46,720 bases of DNA, taken from Dehalococcoidia bacterium. GTDB lineage: Bacteria > Chloroflexota > Dehalococcoidia > DSTF01 > JACRBR01. The notes below the pieces were generated by a model. The model was not told the DNA's origin, did no database searches, and saw only the letters and a list, made by a program, of their open reading frames with translations. The DNA lies in the NCBI GenBank assembly GCA_021462855.1, contig JAJTXQ010000054.1, positions 1 to 46,720 on the forward strand, read 5' to 3'. A program made the position numbers and the translations under genes. This document shows, piece after piece, positions 1-9,820 of this stretch. The stretch's first letter is position 1; the number at the start of each line of letters is the position of its first letter.

Positions 1-1
1 G

Positions 2-391
2 GGCGAGTCGCCGCGGACGGCGTTCGGCGAGAACCGCGCCGGCCTGTCGGGCGTGGCGCTCAATGTCGAGCTGGACCCGCTGCTGAAGAAGGTCGCGCGG
101 AAGCGGCTGATCCGCGCCGCCGCGTACCGGCGGCGAAATGAGATGATCCTGCGCATGCTGGAGCGGTTCGGCGACGCGCGCGCGTCCTACGCGCCGTATC
201 GTTCGCGCATCGTCTGGGGCAGCGTGCTGCCGCTCGACCGCGGACGGCTCGTCGAGGATGAGCGCACGCTGGTGGCGGCGGGCATCCACAGCCGGCGCCG
301 CGCCGCCGACGAGCTCGGCGTCGAGGATCCGGAGCTGGAGTTCAGCCGCTGGCTGGAGGAGCAGCGCGCCGCCGCGCGGCTCATGCCGTGA
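2..391 (+). CDS. Probable phage portal protein, C-terminal part (5' end outside window)
   Basis: The frame is open from base 2 and ends with TGA at 389-391, so about 129 C-terminal residues of a longer protein are visible; the GTG at 53 is unlikely to be the true start. The segment has an SGVALNVELDPLLKKV stretch, a basic helix (RKRLIRAAAYRRRNEM) and an ending of the type 'SVLPLDRGRLVEDERTLV...GIHSRRRAADELGVEDPELEF', which I recognise from the C-termini of tailed-phage portal proteins. Portals form the dodecameric DNA channel at a capsid vertex. The next gene, only 4 bp away, points the opposite way and is not phage-like, so this is either the edge of a prophage lying to the left or a relic. 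Family assignment rests on motif memory only. Confidence 0.6.
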   Translation, partial: GESPRTAFGENRAGLSGVALNVELDPLLKKVARKRLIRAAAYRRRNEMILRMLERFGDARASYAPYRSRIVWGSVLPLDRGRLVEDERTLVAAGIHSRRRAADELGVEDPELEFSRWLEEQRAAARLMP

Positions 392-395
392 CGCG

Positions 396-827
396 CTACG
401 GCGCCGGTGGCCGCATGACCTCGTGCATCGTGACGACGTTGAGCGTGTTGGGGAAGTGCACGACCTTGACGTACATCCCCTCGGACACGTGGATGAAATC
501 TTCGGGCCGCACGCGGAACACGGCACGTTCAACGTTCACGTAGTGCGATTGCATCGCGATGATCAGGTCGGCGCGCGCCCACTTGCGCGTGACGACGCCC
601 TCGCTTTCGGCGAGCGGCGACGACATGTCGCGCAGGTGCTGCACGACCTGGTAGCCGAGCAGCAGCCCGACGAGCCCGACGACGGTCAGCGACACGTAGC
701 CGGCGCCTTCCGGGCCGGACTGGATGATGTAGTAGAGCACCGCGACATCGGCCGCGAGCATGAGGGCGTAGATCAGCATGCTGCGGAACAGCGACGAGCG
801 CGCGATGGATTCGGGGTCCCGGGCCAT
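396..827 (-). CDS. Small two-helix membrane protein of unknown function
   Basis: A 143-residue protein starting at the ATG at 827, which begins MARDPESIARSS; longer upstream reading gives only arginine-rich shadow sequence. Two hydrophobic segments lie near residues 15-37 and 43-62, followed by a soluble tail of about 75 residues with a regular beta-like pattern (VERAVFRVRPEDFIHV, MYVKVVHFPNTLNVV). It starts 4 bp downstream of the LysM gene stop and so is almost certainly co-transcribed with it. I do not recognise the family; a membrane-anchored accessory to the LysM protein is only an inference from the coupling. Confidence 0.7.
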   Translation of the reverse strand: MARDPESIARSSLFRSMLIYALMLAADVAVLYYIIQSGPEGAGYVSLTVVGLVGLLLGYQVVQHLRDMSSPLAESEGVVTRKWARADLIIAMQSHYVNVERAVFRVRPEDFIHVSEGMYVKVVHFPNTLNVVTMHEVMRPPAP

Positions 828-831
828 GCTC

Positions 832-1383
832 CTATGGCGACGGCGCCGGCGTGGGCAGCGGCGGCAGCGCGATGACGTCGCCCGCCCTGAGCACCGGCGC
901 ATCGAAGTCGAGGTTGTTGAGGGCGGCGATCGCGCGGGCGTAGGCGTCGATGTCGTCGGTGGGCGAGATCGTGGCGCCGGCGATGCCGTACAGCGTGTCG
1001 CCTTCCTGGATGGTGTACTCCCGGAACGGGCTGACGGTCGCTGTCGCTGTGGGCGAGGGGGTGGACGGCGTGCTGGTAGCGCGCGGCGTCTCGGCCGCGA
1101 CCGTGGCGTCGCCGGCGCCGCCGGCCGGCGTCGGCGTCGACTGGCCGACGATCACGGGCGCGCCGCGGGTCTCGACGGGCGGGCGCAGCAGCAGGATCAC
1201 GGCGAGCGCGGTGCCGATGAGCATCGCCAGCAGGGCGCCGCGGTAGAGGTTGAACGAGGGGAGCGCGCTCGCCGGCCGGAGGCACTCCGCGCAGTAGTGC
1301 TCGTTCCCGTGATCTTCGCAGTAGGGGTGCGCGCACCGCTTGCAGGCATTGATCGCGGGGTTCGCGCAGGAAAAGCAGTCCAC
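832..1383 (-). CDS. Zinc-ribbon, single-pass membrane protein with C-terminal LysM domain
   Basis: A 183-residue protein from a GTG at 1383. The N-terminus has a cysteine/histidine cluster (CFSCANPAINACKRCAHPYCEDH...HYCAEC, residues about 3-35) like B-box or zinc-ribbon modules. One membrane helix follows near 47-65, then a Thr/Pro/Ser/Ala-rich linker (about 70-118) and a LysM-like domain (YTIQEGDTLYGIA ... LRAGDVIALP, about 121-175). LysM modules bind N-acetylglucosamine polymers such as peptidoglycan, so the domain is probably outside the cell with the zinc module inside. A TATCAT hexamer 7 nt before the GTG and no Shine-Dalgarno sequence suggest leaderless expression separate from rplJL. 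Confidence 0.8.
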   Translation of the reverse strand: MDCFSCANPAINACKRCAHPYCEDHGNEHYCAECLRPASALPSFNLYRGALLAMLIGTALAVILLLRPPVETRGAPVIVGQSTPTPAGGAGDATVAAETPRATSTPSTPSPTATATVSPFREYTIQEGDTLYGIAGATISPTDDIDAYARAIAALNNLDFDAPVLRAGDVIALPPLPTPAPSP

Positions 1384-1390
1384 GTACGGA

Positions 1391-1396
1391 ATGATA
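1391..1396 (-). promoter_or_regulatory. -10 element of a putative leaderless promoter
   Basis: TATCAT on the minus strand, 7 nt before the GTG start of the LysM gene and downstream of the rplL hairpin. No good -35 and no ribosome binding site are seen. Confidence 0.45.
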
Positions 1397-1406
1397 GCAG
1401 CAGCGA

Positions 1407-1432
1407 GGGGCGCGGCGGGTGCGCCGCGCCCC
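1407..1432 (-). terminator. rplL terminator-like hairpin
   Basis: Perfect 11-bp G+C stem (GGGGCGCGGCG pairing with its complement) with a 4-nt loop, 15 bp after the rplL stop. No U tract follows, so intrinsic termination is uncertain. Confidence 0.5.
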
Positions 1433-1447
1433 TGCGGCAGCGCGTGT

Positions 1448-1840
1448 TTAGGCCAGCTCGACCGTCGCGCCGGCTTCGGCGAGCTTCGCCTTCACCGCCT
1501 CGGCCTCGGCCTTGGCGATGCCTTCCTTCACGTTGACGGGCGCGCTCTCGACGAGGTCCTTCGCTTCCTTGAGCCCGAGCGTCGTGACCTCGCGGACGGC
1601 CTTGATGACGTTGATCTTGTTCGCGCCCGCGTCCTTGAGCACGACGTTGAACTCCGTCTGCTCTTCCTCGGCCGCAGCCGGCGCTGCGGCGCCGCCGCCA
1701 CCCGCCGCGGGCGCGGCCATCATCATCGCCGGCGCTGCGGCGGTGATGCCGAACTCGTCCTCGATCTTCTTGTTGAGGTCGCGCAGCTCGAGGATGGTCA
1801 TCCCCTTGATGATGTCGAACGCCTCTTCAACCTTCGCCAT
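1448..1840 (-). CDS. rplL: 50S ribosomal protein L7/L12
   Basis: A 130-residue protein starting at the ATG at 1840 ([20 protein letters not shown]). The N-terminal dimerisation segment is followed by an Ala/Met/Gly/Pro-rich hinge (about 34-60) and the conserved C-terminal domain ([41 protein letters not shown]). L7/L12 forms the flexible ribosomal stalk that recruits translation factors. It lies 43 bp after rplJ under the L10 leader. The expected next gene, rpoB, is absent; a hairpin and a LysM gene follow instead. Confidence 0.97.
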   Translation of the reverse strand: MAKVEEAFDIIKGMTILELRDLNKKIEDEFGITAAAPAMMMAAPAAGGGGAAAPAAAEEEQTEFNVVLKDAGANKINVIKAVREVTTLGLKEAKDLVESAPVNVKEGIAKAEAEAVKAKLAEAGATVELA

Positions 1841-1883
1841 GGTTCGTCCTCCTTGTGTCCCGTGCGGGATCGTGTGCCTGTGC

Positions 1884-2411
1884 TTACGCTGCCGATTCGA
1901 GCTGCTCCGCGCGCGCGTCGACCAGGCGCGCGAACGTCCGCATGCTGTCATCGAGCATGTTCACGAGGTTCTGCAGCGGCGAGATGAACGCGCCCGCCAG
2001 CTGGCCGATGAGCTGCTCGCGCGACGGCAGCGACGCGAGCTCCGCGACGACCTTGCCATCGACGACGGCGCCGTCGATGTACACCTTCTTCGCTGCGAAG
2101 GCATTGCGCGCGGTGCGGGTGTACTCGCTGATCGCCTTCGCCGGCGCGACGATATCCCCGTAGCCGAAGATGACGAGCGACGGGCCTTCGACGACGCCGC
2201 CCGCCGCTTCCTGGCCAGCCTGCGCGGCGGCGATCTGGAACAGCCGGTTCTTCACGACGCGAGCCTCGACGCCGGCATCGCGGAGCGTGCGACGGAGCGC
2301 CGTCATCTCCTTCACGCTCAGTCCGCGGTACTCCGCGCCGATGACGACGCTGGAGTTGGCGAACAGCTTCTTCAGTTCCTCGACGGTGGCTTCTTTGCGT
2401 GCCGTTGGCAT
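1884..2411 (-). CDS. rplJ: 50S ribosomal protein L10
   Basis: A 175-residue protein beginning [17 protein letters not shown], with family hallmarks [27 protein letters not shown] and [12 protein letters not shown] and a C-terminal helix that anchors L7/L12 dimers. L10 forms the stalk base with L11 on 23S rRNA. It is preceded by a recognisable L10 leader, so the L10-L12 complex probably represses its own mRNA. The usual upstream neighbours rplK and rplA lie about 23 kb away in this window. Confidence 0.97.
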   Translation of the reverse strand: MPTARKEATVEELKKLFANSSVVIGAEYRGLSVKEMTALRRTLRDAGVEARVVKNRLFQIAAAQAGQEAAGGVVEGPSLVIFGYGDIVAPAKAISEYTRTARNAFAAKKVYIDGAVVDGKVVAELASLPSREQLIGQLAGAFISPLQNLVNMLDDSMRTFARLVDARAEQLESAA

Positions 2412-2565
2412 CGGTCGCCTCCCTCAGCGAGCGGACAATACGAAACCCCTGCCGTGGAGACAGGGGCGCACGCGCTCGGGGTCCGCCGCGGGCGGACGCG
2501 ATGGTCACGTATTGCGCCTCGGCAGGCTGTGATTATGTCCCGAAGGAGCGCCTGCTGTCTCTGGC
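2412..2565 (-). ncRNA. Ribosomal protein L10 leader (rplJL autoregulatory element)
   Basis: The minus strand just upstream of rplJ carries the signature pair AGACAGCAGGCGC (2549-2561) and GCCTGCCGAGGCGC (2514-2527), joined by a stem GCAGGC/GCCTGC around a short internal hairpin, as in L10 leaders (Rfam RF00557). Downstream are a perfect hairpin GTCCGCC-GCG-GGCGGAC (2481-2497) and a second stem (CCCCTG...CAGGGG) near 2445-2466, placed like an expression platform. The known role is binding of the L10(L12)4 complex to repress rplJL. Boundaries are approximate. Confidence 0.8.
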
Positions 2566-2571
2566 GGCGGC

Positions 2572-2601
2572 AGTGTATCGGCGCAGGCGCGGCGGATGCA
2601 A
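2572..2601 (-). promoter_or_regulatory. Promoter of the rplJL operon
   Basis: TTGCAT (2596-2601) and TACACT (2572-2577) are separated by 18 nt on the minus strand, placing the transcript start close to 2565, at the beginning of the L10 leader. Confidence 0.55.
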
Positions 2602-2726
2602 GGCCGTTCGGTGTAACGCAGGTTTCTGGACTTCTTCAGGCCGCCGCTGCGGTGGTGCGCGAGCCGGTGGTACGGCCCCGGCTGGCAGCCGCCCGCGCGG
2701 TCACGTCACCATCCAGGCGGGCGGGA
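2602..2726. other. Intergenic region between the kinase gene and the rplJL promoter
   Basis: No gene is visible. It holds short imperfect G+C-rich dyads that may end the kinase transcript, but none with a perfect stem and U tract. Confidence 0.4.
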
Positions 2727-5090
2727 TCAGCCGAGCGGCGCTTGCTCGGCGACGCGGGCAGGTTGCTCGCGCGGCGCGGGCGGCTCGTCGCCGTCGTCGC
2801 CTTCGTCGGACACGGCGGGGAGCGCAAAGCCGAACTCCGAGCCGACATCGGGCCCTGCCTTGACCCAGATGCGGCCGCCGTGCGTCTCGATCAGCCGCTT
2901 GCACACCGCGAGGCCGATGCCCATCCCCGGCGTGTAGTGTGACGTCTTCGAGGAGCGATAGAACGGTGTGAAGATGTCCGCCGCCTCCTGCGCGCTGACG
3001 CCGACGCCGCGGTCCTGCACGCGCACCGTGATCTCGCCGTGCGCGCGTTCGATGACGACCGTGATCGGCTCGTGCGCGGGGCTGTACTTCTCCGCGTTGC
3101 TGAGCAGGTTGCGCACGACCTGCTCGATGTACAGGTCCGACGCGATCACGGGCAGCGTATGGCCGCGCGAGTCGAGGATAATCTCGCGGTGCGGGTGCTG
3201 CTGGCGGTGCTCGGCGACGATCCGTTCGACGATGCGCCCGACGAGGATCGGCTCGGCATCGATCGTGCCGCCCTGGCTGATCCGCGCGAGCAGCAGCAGG
3301 TTTTCGATGATCCTGTGGAGGCGCGTGGCATCGCGGCGGATGTCGTGCACCGCGCCGCGGCGCGATTCGTCATCGAGCAGGTGGGCGCGGTTGTCGAGCA
3401 CTTCGGCGTTGCCGGCGATCGTCGTGATCGGTGTCTTGAGCTCGTGCGACATCAGGCCCAGGAACTCGTCCTGCGCTGCGTTCGCCTGCTCGAGCTCGCG
3501 CACCAGTTGCTCGCGCTCGTCTTCGCTGACCTTTCGTTCGTGCACGTCCATGCTCACGGTGACCCATCGCTCGATGGTGCCGTCGCGGCGGCGCGTCGGA
3601 AGGCCACGCACGAGGTGCCAGCGGTACTCGCCGTCATAGCGGCGCAGGCGCATCTCGTTGCGCAGCGGCTCGCCGGTGGCCAGCGAGCGCTGCCAGAGCG
3701 TGGTGCTGCGCTCGTTGTCGTCCGGGTGTACGGTCGCGAATTCCGTCCAACTGCCGGCCTGTTCCTCGGTGAGGCCGGTGTACTCAAAGTAGCTGTCGTT
3801 CGCATATTCGAAGGCGCCGGACGGGCTGGTCGTGACGACGAGCGCGGGCATCACTTGCGTCAGCGACCGGTAGCGATCCTCGCTCTCGATGAGGGCTTCC
3901 TCGGTCCCCTTGAGCGTATCGATGTTGACCAGCGTGAGGATGAAGCTGCTCGGGTCGTCGCTCGTGGCGCCGATGGGCGTCACGCCGGCGAGGTGCCAGC
4001 GATAGTCGCCGCTGGCGCTGCGCAGGCGGAACTCGCCCGCGCGTGGCGCGCCGCCGCCGATCGTCTCGCGCCAGTTGCTGATGGCGGAGGCGGCGTCCTC
4101 CGGGTGGAGCAGGGCGGCAAACGGGTCGCGGGGCAGCGCGTCGGCGGTGAAGCCCGTGTACTCGTAGAAGCGGTCGTTGGCGAACGTGAATCTCCCATCG
4201 GCGTCGGTGACGACGACCATCGCATCGATCGAGTTGGCCAGTTCGCGGTAGCGCGCTTCGCTCGCGCGGTGCGCGTCGTTTGCGCGCTTGCCTTCATCGA
4301 TGTCGATGCTCGCACTGGCCCACGAGACGACCGCGCCGGACCCGTCGCGGATCGGCGCAACGAAGCCCAGGTGCCAGCGGTAGGCGCCGTCGGCCCCACG
4401 GATCCGCCATTCTGCGGAGTCCGCTTCGCCGCGCCGCAACGCGTTCATGTACGTCGCGGTGACACGCCCGCGGTCGTCCGGGTGGCAGATGCGCAGCGGG
4501 TGCTCGATGAGATCGTCGATCGATATGCCGGTGTAGGCCGTCCAGCGTTCGCCGGCGTACAGCAATCGCCCGCTCGTGGTCGTCTCCGACACGAGCGCCG
4601 GGATGGCCTCCGTGAGGTTGCGCCAGTGCTGCTCGCTCTCGCGGAGCGACAGGAGCAACGCGTCCGCGCGGTCACGCGCCGCACGCTCGCGGCCGTACAG
4701 GACCATCGCGATCACGCCGGCGATCCACAGGACGAGCAGTGAACTGACGCCCGGTGCGCCTTCGAGCGCGAACGAGGGGCGTGGCTCGAGGATGAAGTAC
4801 CACGTCGCGGCGGAACTCACCGCGAGCGCGACGAGCCCGGCGCGCGCGCCGCCAACGGCGACCGCAATCATGACGCCAACGACCAGGATCGCGACCCCGC
4901 CGTTCGCCATCCCGGCAAACTCGGCGAGGAGGAGGGCCACGGCGAGCGCGCCGACGACGCTGACGCAGGCGAGCAGCGTCCGCCGCACGCTCGGTGACTC
5001 CTCGTTCGCCGCCGGCCACAAGATGCCGCGAGCGATGGCGTCGAAGCGGCCCGCCCGGGCCGGCGTCCGTGTTACGGAATCGGTAGTCAA
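2727..5090 (-). CDS. Membrane-bound PAS-domain sensor histidine kinase
   Basis: About 787 residues from a TTG at 5090; an ATG at 5156 is possible, but the codons between have unusually low G+C at third positions. Order: a KdpD-like DUF4118 membrane region with several helices (about 36-135, including WYFILEPRPSFAL), three PAS/PAC sensor modules (about 150-270, 280-400, 405-525; each with a Y.WHL PAC motif), a HisKA domain with the phospho-acceptor His in LMSHELKTPIT (codon 3444-3446, about residue 549), and a HATPase domain with N box NLLSNAEKYSP, G1 DRGVGVS and G2 GMGIGLAVCKRLIE. It should autophosphorylate and pass phosphate to a response regulator, but none is encoded nearby, so it is an orphan kinase. 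The signal is unknown. Confidence 0.9.
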   Translation of the reverse strand: MTTDSVTRTPARAGRFDAIARGILWPAANEESPSVRRTLLACVSVVGALAVALLLAEFAGMANGGVAILVVGVMIAVAVGGARAGLVALAVSSAATWYFILEPRPSFALEGAPGVSSLLVLWIAGVIAMVLYGRERAARDRADALLLSLRESEQHWRNLTEAIPALVSETTTSGRLLYAGERWTAYTGISIDDLIEHPLRICHPDDRGRVTATYMNALRRGEADSAEWRIRGADGAYRWHLGFVAPIRDGSGAVVSWASASIDIDEGKRANDAHRASEARYRELANSIDAMVVVTDADGRFTFANDRFYEYTGFTADALPRDPFAALLHPEDAASAISNWRETIGGGAPRAGEFRLRSASGDYRWHLAGVTPIGATSDDPSSFILTLVNIDTLKGTEEALIESEDRYRSLTQVMPALVVTTSPSGAFEYANDSYFEYTGLTEEQAGSWTEFATVHPDDNERSTTLWQRSLATGEPLRNEMRLRRYDGEYRWHLVRGLPTRRRDGTIERWVTVSMDVHERKVSEDEREQLVRELEQANAAQDEFLGLMSHELKTPITTIAGNAEVLDNRAHLLDDESRRGAVHDIRRDATRLHRIIENLLLLARISQGGTIDAEPILVGRIVERIVAEHRQQHPHREIILDSRGHTLPVIASDLYIEQVVRNLLSNAEKYSPAHEPITVVIERAHGEITVRVQDRGVGVSAQEAADIFTPFYRSSKTSHYTPGMGIGLAVCKRLIETHGGRIWVKAGPDVGSEFGFALPAVSDEGDDGDEPPAPREQPARVAEQAPLG

Positions 5091-5322
5091 AGGCCTCCCC
5101 GCTGCGGGCGCAGTGTGACAGATCCCAGCATACGGGCATCGATCTTGCAGAATCATCGCCTTCCGGCGAGGGCACATCGATCGAGCGTAACATCGCCGCG
5201 ACGGGTTGACGAAGCCACGCGCTCGCCGCACCGGCGCGAGCCGGTGTGACCGCCCGCTTCATCGACGACCTGCGCGTTGTCGCGACGTCCCCGCGGGAGA
5301 GCGCGCGCGGACCGGAACGCGC

Positions 5323-5328
5323 TACGAT
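5323..5328 (+). promoter_or_regulatory. -10 element of a putative leaderless promoter
   Basis: TACGAT, 6 nt before the ATG at 5335, with no Shine-Dalgarno sequence between. Confidence 0.45.
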
Positions 5329-5334
5329 CGGTGC

Positions 5335-6288
5335 ATGCGCATGGCAGTCGTGGTCCTCGTAACGGCGTCGATAGCCGCCGCGGCGTGCAGCGGCGAAGGC
5401 GGCGAGCGCGCGACGCCGTCACCCGCAGCGAGCGCCAGCGCAACCGCGACGCCGCCGGCCACGTGGACCCCCACGGCGTCGCCAATCCCGCTCGTCACCG
5501 CGCCGCCTGGCGAGCCGGACGCGTCGATCTCGGCGCCTGTGCCGGCCGGAGAGGCGTTCCCGTCCGGGCAGCAGCCGGCGGGCACGTGGTGGGTCTACGA
5601 CTGGTACGAGGACCGCGTGCAGGTCATCGAATCACGCGGAGCGGCGCAGCCGCGGTGGCTCGCCGTCGACGCGCTGGCCATCGGCGGCGAGACGCAGACC
5701 ACCGTGCTCCACCTCGACGGCCGCGTCGAGCTTCTTGCGGCGGACGCCGTGGCGAGCGCGACGCCTCCGCCAAAGGCCGGCACGTCGCCCGACGGACGAT
5801 GGTCGGCGCTGCAGGAGGCGTCGGGTGAGGGCGGCGTCATCGTGCGGCCGGCGGCCGGCGCCACGGGCGGCACGCGCATCGCCAACGCGTTCTACGCGAC
5901 GTGGGCGCCCGGCAGACCGGCGCTGCTCGCGATGCAGGGCAACTGGTGCACCGGGTTCGACGTCTTCATGTACGACGCGGATGCCAGTGAGCTCCGCAAC
6001 CTCACCGAGGCGATCGACACCGTCACCGCGTACGCGTGGCACCCGAGCGGCGAGGCGATCGCGCTCAGCATCGTCAACGCGGGAACGCCGGACCGGCGGA
6101 CGCTCGGGATGCTGCACCTGCCGAAGATGGTGCTGTCGCAGCTCGTCGTGCTGGGACACTACGGCGAGCTCGTGCCGATCGCGTGGAGCCCGGACGGGCG
6201 GCATCTGCTGTTCGGCTACATCCCCGGCCGCGGCTTCTGCGAGGGCGCAGAACCGCTGCCTTCGCCGACGCACCTGGAGCCGCTCTGA
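5335..6288 (+). CDS. Lipoprotein with WD40/TolB-like repeats
   Basis: A 317-residue protein starting MRMAVVVLVTASIAAAACSG; the signal peptide ends in a lipobox (AAAC, Cys at about 19), so it should be lipid-anchored outside the membrane. A Thr/Pro/Ala/Ser-rich linker (about 25-75) follows, then segments typical of TolB-like beta-propeller blades (TSPDGRWSALQ, AWHPSGEAIALSIV, AWSPDGRHLLFGY). The substrate or partner is unknown. The start is preceded by a TACGAT hexamer at leaderless spacing. No enzymatic motif is seen. Confidence 0.8.
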   Translation: MRMAVVVLVTASIAAAACSGEGGERATPSPAASASATATPPATWTPTASPIPLVTAPPGEPDASISAPVPAGEAFPSGQQPAGTWWVYDWYEDRVQVIESRGAAQPRWLAVDALAIGGETQTTVLHLDGRVELLAADAVASATPPPKAGTSPDGRWSALQEASGEGGVIVRPAAGATGGTRIANAFYATWAPGRPALLAMQGNWCTGFDVFMYDADASELRNLTEAIDTVTAYAWHPSGEAIALSIVNAGTPDRRTLGMLHLPKMVLSQLVVLGHYGELVPIAWSPDGRHLLFGYIPGRGFCEGAEPLPSPTHLEPL

Positions 6289-6348
6289 TCGTGCCGCGAT
6301 CGCGCCCTCCCGAGGGCTGCCGGAGCGCCGGAATCCGCCTCGTTTTGA

Positions 6349-8469
<2,121 letters not shown>

Positions 8470-8484
8470 CGGGAGCGCGTTTAC

Positions 8485-9048
8485 CTATCTCGATTTCGGC
8501 CGTTTGCGTGGTCGCGGGGGCTTTGCCGCTGCTCCGCCTCGCCCGGGCGTCCGCGCGGGAGATTCCGCTTGCTGCTCGGCGTCTGTGTGCGACTGCGTGA
8601 CGGTTCCGATCTTAAGCACCGGGAGCGTGATCGGCTCCCACCCCATGCGCCCGACCATGTCGGAGACAAACGCCCGCAGGTACGGCCATGTGTTCACGTG
8701 CAGATTGAAGTGGAAGTCCTGGAAGATCGCGTCCGTCATCTCCGCGTCCGACCGGTAACGGAGGTGGAATTCGACGGTGATGCTCGCGGCATCCGCGCCG
8801 TCGGCCGTCACTGATAGCGCAAACGTTTGCCCGGCCTCGAACCCACCGGGACAGAGACCCCAGCCGACAGAGCCACTTCGAATGGTGATGTCTGCATCCG
8901 CGGGACGCGCGTCGCTGCCCAGTAAGTGGATCTCCGCATTGGAGATCCAGATCTTGTCGAGGTCTATCTGCGCGATGAACTCGGCGTATTCCTCCGGAGA
9001 CAGCTGAACAGGAGGAGCGTTCCGTTTCGCCCGGCGGGGGTCGGCCAC
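8485..9048 (-). CDS. SecB-like chaperone of a toxin-antitoxin-chaperone cassette
   Basis: A 187-residue protein from a GTG at 9048, 2 bp after the hicB stop, so translation is probably coupled. The core (about 20-130) matches the SecB fold by pattern: a long beta region (KIWISNAEIHLLG, SITVEFHLRYRSD), then the hallmark WPYLRAFVSDMVGRMGWEP and a LPVLK segment near 110-130. SecB-family proteins bind unfolded clients; SecB-like members next to TA pairs fold and protect the antitoxin. The tail (about 145-187) is rich in Pro, Arg and Lys and unlike the SecA-binding tail of proteobacterial SecB. It converges on gyrB with a 15-bp gap. The assignment comes from the motif plus the hicAB context. Confidence 0.7.
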   Translation of the reverse strand: MADPRRAKRNAPPVQLSPEEYAEFIAQIDLDKIWISNAEIHLLGSDARPADADITIRSGSVGWGLCPGGFEAGQTFALSVTADGADAASITVEFHLRYRSDAEMTDAIFQDFHFNLHVNTWPYLRAFVSDMVGRMGWEPITLPVLKIGTVTQSHTDAEQQAESPARTPGRGGAAAKPPRPRKRPKSR

Positions 9049-9050
9049 AG

Positions 9051-9554
9051 CTACGCCGCCACCAGCCGGACGTTTGCGCGTGGCCGCGGCTTCTCTGCGC
9101 GCGCCGGCGGCAGACCCGCGATTTGATAGCGGAGGCGCGCATCCATCGCCGCGACACGCGCTGCGAGCGCGTCGATCTTGCTTTCAATGCTCGCCTGTGC
9201 GTCGCGTTGAGCGAGTAGCATGACGACGTACTGGTTCAGGCTCGCGCCCTCACGCTCCGACGACCAGACCAGCTGCTGGTGCAGTGAGCGCGGCAGGCGA
9301 AGCACGAACTTGCCGCTATAGTCATCGACGCCCGAAGGCAACGGGATGTCGTTCCCGCGTTCGTACTCGGTCTCGATCCAGAGGCGACGCGCGTCTTCAG
9401 CGAGCGCTCCGATTTCCTCCGGCGTGTCTGCCTGGGTCATGCAGCCTGGCAGGTCAGGGAACATCACGAAGTAGCCGGGGTCGCTGCCGGTGATGACCTG
9501 GAACGGGTATGCCAGTGAAAGGTAGTGGTTGAGTGGACGACGGTGCTTCTTCAT
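9051..9554 (-). CDS. hicB: HicB-family antitoxin with ribbon-helix-helix domain and C-terminal extension
   Basis: A 167-residue protein. Residues about 12-75 form the degenerate RNase H-like HicB domain (GYFVMFPDLPGCMTQADTPEE), which normally blocks HicA. Residues about 83-117 are an Arc-type ribbon-helix-helix (GKFVLRLPRSLHQQLVWSS, GASLNQYVVMLL) expected to bind the operator. Beyond this is an extra tail of about 50 residues with a helical heptad-like part (IESKIDALAARVAAMDARL) and a basic end. In chaperone-dependent TA systems a C-terminal antitoxin extension acts as the chaperone-addiction region, and this tail is the obvious candidate. It starts 20 bp after hicA. Confidence 0.85.
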   Translation of the reverse strand: MKKHRRPLNHYLSLAYPFQVITGSDPGYFVMFPDLPGCMTQADTPEEIGALAEDARRLWIETEYERGNDIPLPSGVDDYSGKFVLRLPRSLHQQLVWSSEREGASLNQYVVMLLAQRDAQASIESKIDALAARVAAMDARLRYQIAGLPPARAEKPRPRANVRLVAA

Positions 9555-9574
9555 GCTGGATTCCTGTGGTGCTC

Positions 9575-9805
9575 CTACACGCCGAGTCGCTCGATGATCT
9601 GATCGAGGTACACGGCTTTCACCTTCCGGCCCCGGACCAGCGGGAAGATGATTGGCGCCTGTCCTTCTTTCACGAACGCGACGTGGCTGCCGGATTGGCG
9701 ACCGTGGCTCCAGCCGTACCCTCGAAGCAGCTTTTCGACGTCGCCGAAATCCGCCTCAGGTGGCCGAGCTTTGATCCGGGCAACCAGCTTATCGAACTTG
9801 GTCAA
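9575..9805 (-). CDS. hicA: HicA-family mRNA interferase toxin
   Basis: A 76-residue protein from a TTG at 9803-9805, with a GAGGAG ribosome site 8 nt upstream. It has the HicA double-stranded-RNA-binding-like fold pattern: a GYGWSHGRQSGSHVAF segment containing the conserved GSH (catalytic His), then IIFPLVRGRKVKAVYLDQII. HicA toxins cleave mRNA and tmRNA to stop translation. It is the first gene of hicA-hicB-secB-like, the usual toxin-first order for HicAB. The cassette looks visibly lower in G+C than gyrB and dnaE on either side, as expected for mobile TA loci. Confidence 0.85.
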   Translation of the reverse strand: MTKFDKLVARIKARPPEADFGDVEKLLRGYGWSHGRQSGSHVAFVKEGQAPIIFPLVRGRKVKAVYLDQIIERLGV

Positions 9806-9820
9806 CCCGCCAGCTCCTCG

